The position numbers were made by a program, and so were the translations under genes. This document shows, one piece after another, positions 60,661 through 64,000 of a stretch of 64,000 nucleotides of DNA. The stretch is from the NCBI RefSeq assembly GCF_001423105.1, contig NZ_LMNV01000002.1:959363-1023362 (forward strand), in the 5' to 3' direction. The stretch comes from Frondihabitans sp. Leaf304. Its GTDB lineage: Bacteria > Actinomycetota > Actinomycetes > Actinomycetales > Microbacteriaceae. The notes below the pieces were generated by a model. It was not told the origin of the DNA and did no database searches. It saw only the letters and a program-made list of their open reading frames with translations. Numbering within the stretch: position 1 is the first letter of the stretch; each line of letters begins with the position of its first letter.

Positions 60661-62160
60661 CTAGCGCTCCATGTTCTCGATAAACCGCAACGGCACCTCG
60701 ATCGTCACCTCGGTGCCCGAGCCGACCAGCGTGTGCCAGTCGATCGTGCCGCCGAGCTCGCCCTGGATCAGCGTGCGCACGATCTGCGTGCCGAGGCCCG
60801 AGCCGACCTTGCCCTCGGGCAGGCCGACACCGTTGTCGCGCACCTTGACGCGGAGCTGCTCTTCGGTGCGCTCGGCGTTGATCTCGACGTCGCCGTCGCG
60901 CCCGTCGAGCCCGTGCTCGACGGCGTTCGTGACGAGCTCGGTCAGCGCCAGGGCGAGCGGCGTCGCATACTCGGTGGGGAGCTCGCCGAAGCTGCCGGTG
61001 AATTGCGGACGCACGGTCGTGTTGTGACTCGAGGCAACCTCGGCGCTCAGCATGAGCACCCGGTCGAAGACGGTGTCGAAGTCGACGTTCTGGCTGAGGC
61101 CCTCTGACAGAGTGTCGTGCACCACGGCGATGGAGGCCACGCGCCGCATGGCCTGGTTCAGTGCATCGCGGGCGACGTCGGTGTGGGTGCGTCGGGCCTG
61201 GATCCTGAGGAGTGAAGCCACGGTCTGCAGGTTGTTCTTGACCCTGTGGTGGATCTCGCGAATGGTCGCGTCTTTGGTGATCAGCTCGCGCTCCTGGTGG
61301 CGAAGCTCGGTCACGTCGCGGCAGAGCACGATGGCCCCGACGCGCTCACCGCGGTCGCGGAGCGGGATGGCGCGGAGCGACACGGTCACGCCGCGCGCCT
61401 CGATGTCGGTGCGCCAGGGTGCGCGCCCGGTGACGACGAGCGGCAGCGACTCGTCGATGACGATCTTGCCGGCGAGCAGGCCGGTGGTGACCTCGGCCAG
61501 AGACTCGCCCTCGAGCTCGCCGACGAAGCCCATCCGGTTGAAGGCCGAGAGGCCGTTCGGGCTGGCGAAGACGACTGTTCCGTCGACGTCGAGGCGAAGC
61601 AGACCATCGGAAGCGCGCGGTGCACCACGGCGGGGCCCGGTCGGCGCTCCGAGATCAGGAAAATCACCTCCCTCGATCATGGCGAAGAGGTCGTTGGCGC
61701 ACTGGTTGAACGTGAGCTCCTGCCGGCTGGGCGTGCGCGCCTCGCTCAGGTTGGTGTGGCGGGTGATGACCGCGACGGGCCTCTCGCTGATGTCGGGCCG
61801 CCCGGCACCGAGACGACGCAGCACGGGAACGGCGCGCACCCGCGTCGGGGTCTCTTCGTACCAGTCGGGGGCGGCGGAATCGACGATGTGTGCGGTGTCG
61901 AAGGCCTGCTGCACCTGCGTACGCCACTCGGGGCGCACCTCGTGGCCGACGAAGTCGCGGTAGAAGAGCGTCGCCGAACTCGACGGCCGGGCGTGCGCGA
62001 CGGCGACGAACGAATCGGAATCGGTCGGCACCCACAGCACCATGTCGGCAAACGCCAGGTCGGCGAGCAGCTGCCAGTCGCCCACGAGCAGATGGAGCCA
62101 CTCGATATCGGCCTCACTGGAGCGGCCCTGGGCGAGAACGAGATCACTGAGCGTCGACAC
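60661..62160 (-). CDS. pdtaS: PdtaS-type cytosolic sensor histidine kinase
   Basis: A 499-residue soluble kinase with an N-terminal GAF-like domain, a PAS domain (RLDVDGTVVFASPNGLSAFN near 225), a HisKA_2 phosphoacceptor (REIHHRVKNNLQTVASLLRI) and an HATPase domain (ELVTNAVEHGLDG, NGVGLPEGKVGSGLGTQIV). It matches PdtaS, whose partner PdtaR is an ANTAR antiterminator; no pdtaR lies within the window. The position next to whiB1 agrees with M. tuberculosis Rv3219-Rv3220c. Confidence 0.9.
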   Translation of the reverse strand: MSTLSDLVLAQGRSSEADIEWLHLLVGDWQLLADLAFADMVLWVPTDSDSFVAVAHARPSSSATLFYRDFVGHEVRPEWRTQVQQAFDTAHIVDSAAPDWYEETPTRVRAVPVLRRLGAGRPDISERPVAVITRHTNLSEARTPSRQELTFNQCANDLFAMIEGGDFPDLGAPTGPRRGAPRASDGLLRLDVDGTVVFASPNGLSAFNRMGFVGELEGESLAEVTTGLLAGKIVIDESLPLVVTGRAPWRTDIEARGVTVSLRAIPLRDRGERVGAIVLCRDVTELRHQERELITKDATIREIHHRVKNNLQTVASLLRIQARRTHTDVARDALNQAMRRVASIAVVHDTLSEGLSQNVDFDTVFDRVLMLSAEVASSHNTTVRPQFTGSFGELPTEYATPLALALTELVTNAVEHGLDGRDGDVEINAERTEEQLRVKVRDNGVGLPEGKVGSGLGTQIVRTLIQGELGGTIDWHTLVGSGTEVTIEVPLRFIENMER

Positions 62161-62265
62161 CCTTTCAGCCTATCCGCCCCGTCCGACAAGACCCGAACCG
62201 AGGATCCGACGCGTCCTCACCCAACACGGCTCACGTTCGCACTCGTCCTGACGGATAATCGAGGC

Positions 62266-62538
62266 ATGGAGCCAGCACAGGAGCCCCCGATGCGTCGGTT
62301 CTACACCTCCGAGCGGGTTGCCGAAATGCTGAGCCTGCCCCTCGACGACGTCCTCGCGCTCGTCGAATCGGGAGAGCTGCGAGCTGTGAAGCTCGGCGTC
62401 GTGCCCTCGTGGCGGATCGAGGAGTCCGAGTTGAATGCCTACCTCGACGACCGGTACGAAGACGCGCGTCGGACAGCACTCTTCAACGGCTTCGACTTCG
62501 GCAGCATTGCCGACGTGGATCCGGATCCTCGCCGCTGA
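62266..62538 (+). CDS. Small helix-turn-helix (excisionase/BldC-like) protein
   Basis: A 90-residue protein with a MerR/excisionase-like winged helix: FYTSERVAEMLSLPLDDVLA, LVESGELRAVKLG, SWRIEESELNAYLDDRYEDA. Such small DNA-binding proteins are frequent beside secA and Rv3235-family genes in actinobacteria. No phage genes are nearby, so a housekeeping role is more likely than excision. ATG 62266 is chosen because the longer frame is antisense to the kinase. Confidence 0.82.
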   Translation: MEPAQEPPMRRFYTSERVAEMLSLPLDDVLALVESGELRAVKLGVVPSWRIEESELNAYLDDRYEDARRTALFNGFDFGSIADVDPDPRR

Positions 62539-62656
62539 CAGACGAGTTTGTCCACAGGTTGCTCCCGCTCGCGTGTCGCTCCCTCGAAATGTCATATGTT
62601 GATGCTACGCCCGCTGTGCGGGACGCTCATTCCGTTCACGAGCGAGAGCAGCCGAC

Positions 62657-63160
62657 ATGCCCCCCTCTTCAGCCGCGCGCCGTCGCGACGATCCGATCAC
62701 CGACGACGGTGGTCAGCACTCCCCCGCACCCGCCGGGTCACCGCCGCGCCGGTCCGGGCGACGGCTTACGCCGGCAGTCGCGGATGCGTTCTTCGAACCG
62801 CAGCCGACGCTGCGGAGTGCGCTGCCGGATCCTGAGCCTCTTGCTCGAAACCTCGCCCGGAGCGTCGTCGAGATCCTCGCGGGTGCTCGCGAGATCGAGC
62901 AGATCACTCGCTGGGTGACGGCCGACGTCTTTACGCACCTGCTGAAGCGGGTGAACCTCGCCGCTCGCGCTCGGAGCGCTCGGGGCGAAGCGGCCCAGCG
63001 CCCGGCCGTGAGCGTCGGCAGCGTGCGGATCGACGAGCCCTGCGACGGCGTAGTCGAGGCGGTCGTCGTGGTGCACGGGCGGGCGCGGAGCCGAGCGGTG
63101 GCGCTGCGGCTCGAGGGGTTCGACCATCGGTGGCGTGCCACGGCGATCCACGTGCTGTAG
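62657..63160 (+). CDS. Rv3235-family protein (possibly DUF6459)
   Basis: A 167-residue protein: disordered N-terminus (about 1-55, rich in Arg/Pro/Ser) and a compact C-terminal domain (about 58-167; RNLARSVVEILAGAREIEQI, TRWVTADVFTHLLKRVNLAA, VVVVHGRARSRAVALRLEG). This is the Rv3235-type protein found next to secA in many actinobacteria; function unknown. It converges on secA. Confidence 0.85.
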   Translation: MPPSSAARRRDDPITDDGGQHSPAPAGSPPRRSGRRLTPAVADAFFEPQPTLRSALPDPEPLARNLARSVVEILAGAREIEQITRWVTADVFTHLLKRVNLAARARSARGEAAQRPAVSVGSVRIDEPCDGVVEAVVVVHGRARSRAVALRLEGFDHRWRATAIHVL

Positions 63161-63203
63161 CTGTCGTGGGTGCCCCGGCTTCTTCGCTCGGGCCGCTTCG
63201 CTA

Positions 63204-63255
63204 ACCGTTTCACGCAACGCTCACCGAATAATCGGTTAGCCGTGCGTGAAACGGT
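63204..63255. repeat. Long inverted repeat, family G
   Basis: ACCGTTTCACGCA (63204-63216) and TGCGTGAAACGGT (63243-63255) are perfect 13-bp arms; GCTAACCG (63200-63207) / CGGTTAGC (63233-63240) form an alternative interleaved pairing. Confidence 0.8.
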
Positions 63256-63303
63256 GTGCGACGTTTCGGACGCCGCGCACGCCGACGCCGACACGACGCC
63301 AAT

Positions 63304-63363
63304 TAGTCGCGTTTCGCAGGTCTAGTCGCGGTGTAGCGCGACTAAACCCGCGAAACGCGACTA
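63304..63363. repeat. Nested inverted repeat, family H
   Basis: TAGTCGCGTTTCGC (63304-63317) and GCGAAACGCGACTA (63350-63363) enclose a second pair TAGTCGCG (63323-63330) / CGCGACTA (63337-63344). It lies between convergent Rv3235-family and secA genes. No gene occurs in 63161-63449. Confidence 0.85.
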
Positions 63364-63449
63364 GACCTGGCCCGAAGCAGCCCCACCATGCACAAGCCCC
63401 GACCCGCGCAGTGCGCAGGCCGGGGCCGATGTGGTGCGGGACGGAGCCG

Positions 63450-64000
63450 CTACTTCTTCTTCTGCGAGCGACGCTCGGCGCGGTTGTTCGGAGCGGCGTC
63501 GTCGGAGCCACCCGAGGTCGACTGCCCGAAGGCACCTCGGCCTACGGGGAGCCCGTCGCCACCCGAGGCCTCGGTCGAACCCGACGTGGCGCGGGCGGCC
63601 GCGATCTCGGGGTCGGCGAGCTCTTCGGTGATCTGCTGCTGACGCTGCGCGCGGGCGGTCTCGGCCTTTTCGATGCGGCCCCGCTCGTCGCGGACCTCGA
63701 CCTCGCCCTCGGTGTTGGGAGCTGAGAAGTTGAGCACGGCGTCTTTGTTGTCGCCCTCGCCGAGACCCTTGGCCGCGATGATCGGACCGTGGTCGTGACC
63801 CTCGTGCCCGACCTGGCTCTGCACCTCGACCTCGAGGTTGAACAGGAAGCCGATCGACTCTTCTCGGATCGCGCCCATCATGTTTTGGAACAGAGCGAAG
63901 CCCTCGCGCTGGTACTCGACCAGCGGGTCGCGCTGAGCCATGGCTCGAAGGCCGATGCCGTCTTTCAGGTAGTCCATCTCGTAGAGGTGATCGCGCCAGC
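63450..64000 (-). CDS. secA: Preprotein translocase ATPase SecA, C-terminal part
   Basis: The reading frame runs off the right edge, leaving about 183 C-terminal residues. [20 protein letters not shown] and [20 protein letters not shown] are the SecA helical-scaffold signature. The tail is low-complexity and acidic, then basic ([11 protein letters not shown]), without the cysteine-rich SecB-binding zinc motif, as in actinobacterial SecA1. SecA drives export of unfolded proteins through SecYEG. The start lies outside the window. Confidence 0.95.
   Translation of the reverse strand, partial: WRDHLYEMDYLKDGIGLRAMAQRDPLVEYQREGFALFQNMMGAIREESIGFLFNLEVEVQSQVGHEGHDHGPIIAAKGLGEGDNKDAVLNFSAPNTEGEVEVRDERGRIEKAETARAQRQQQITEELADPEIAAARATSGSTEASGGDGLPVGRGAFGQSTSGGSDDAAPNNRAERRSQKKK

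Noticed and set aside
62266-62538. Prophage excisionase
   Set aside because: No integrase, phage genes or attachment repeats are nearby, and the context is conserved chromosome.

Overview
The window is GC-rich (about two-thirds G+C by eye) with short intergenic gaps, many GTG starts, many ATGA/GTGA gene overlaps, a WhiB protein, a mycothiol-type DinB enzyme and a PdtaS-type kinase. This points to an actinobacterium, most likely of the family Microbacteriaceae. The right end (whiB1, pdtaS-like kinase, Rv3235-family gene, secA) follows the order of the Mycobacterium tuberculosis Rv3219-Rv3240 neighbourhood, so it is conserved chromosome rather than a mobile element.

Layout. 1-7.7 kb: stress membrane protein, LuxR regulator, OmpR/HisKA pair, and a flavin electron-transfer module (ferric-reductase-like membrane flavoprotein, secreted FMN-binding protein, ApbE). 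7.8-15.7 kb: SGNH-like protein, DesK/DesR-type two-component system with an alpha/beta hydrolase, membrane HEAT-like protein, ECF sigma factor with its partner, DinB enzyme. 15.9-20 kb: an accessory patch with an HsdR-N/COG4748-type nuclease plus a small winged-helix gene, two paralogous tiny membrane proteins on apparently leaderless promoters, and a lipoprotein. 20-21.8 kb: divergent thioredoxin-reductase-like and XRE-cupin genes with palindromes over both start sites. 22-29.4 kb: LacI, ABC sugar importer, GH130 and secreted protein, a probable beta-mannoside locus with a palindromic operator. 30.5-41.6 kb: GntR plus an ABC importer, RutB-like hydrolase, flavin reductase, two flavin monooxygenases and a triad-less alpha/beta hydrolase; it resembles Rut or EDTA/NTA oxidation systems. 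41.9-43.4 kb: HAD phosphatase and signal peptidase I. 43.5-55.7 kb: one long minus-strand catabolic operon (BtpA-like, SIS, PfkB, hydantoin/allantoin-type racemase, TRZ-type amidohydrolase, PuuE-like deacetylase, peptide-type ABC importer, GntR) behind a strong promoter with a 16-bp palindromic operator. 55.9-64 kb: GNAT, hipBA, tRNA-Lys, bcp, whiB1, pdtaS-like kinase, HTH protein, Rv3235-family gene, secA 3' part.

The two catabolic regions are each best read as uptake plus stepwise breakdown of a nitrogen-containing small molecule. The 43.5-55.7 kb operon joins ureide/hydantoin-type enzymes to a sugar kinase, a SIS protein and a BtpA protein, which suggests a glycosylated ureide or heterocycle as substrate.

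Two DNA-level signals run across the whole window. First, the 9-mer CGGATCCTG (or its complement) occurs 17 times by hand count, in different reading frames, far above chance. Second, long inverted repeats sit mostly at gene 3' ends; eight of them, in two families, have exactly the same 56-bp length with conserved arms and unrelated centres. No CRISPR array, insertion sequence, integrase or rRNA was seen.
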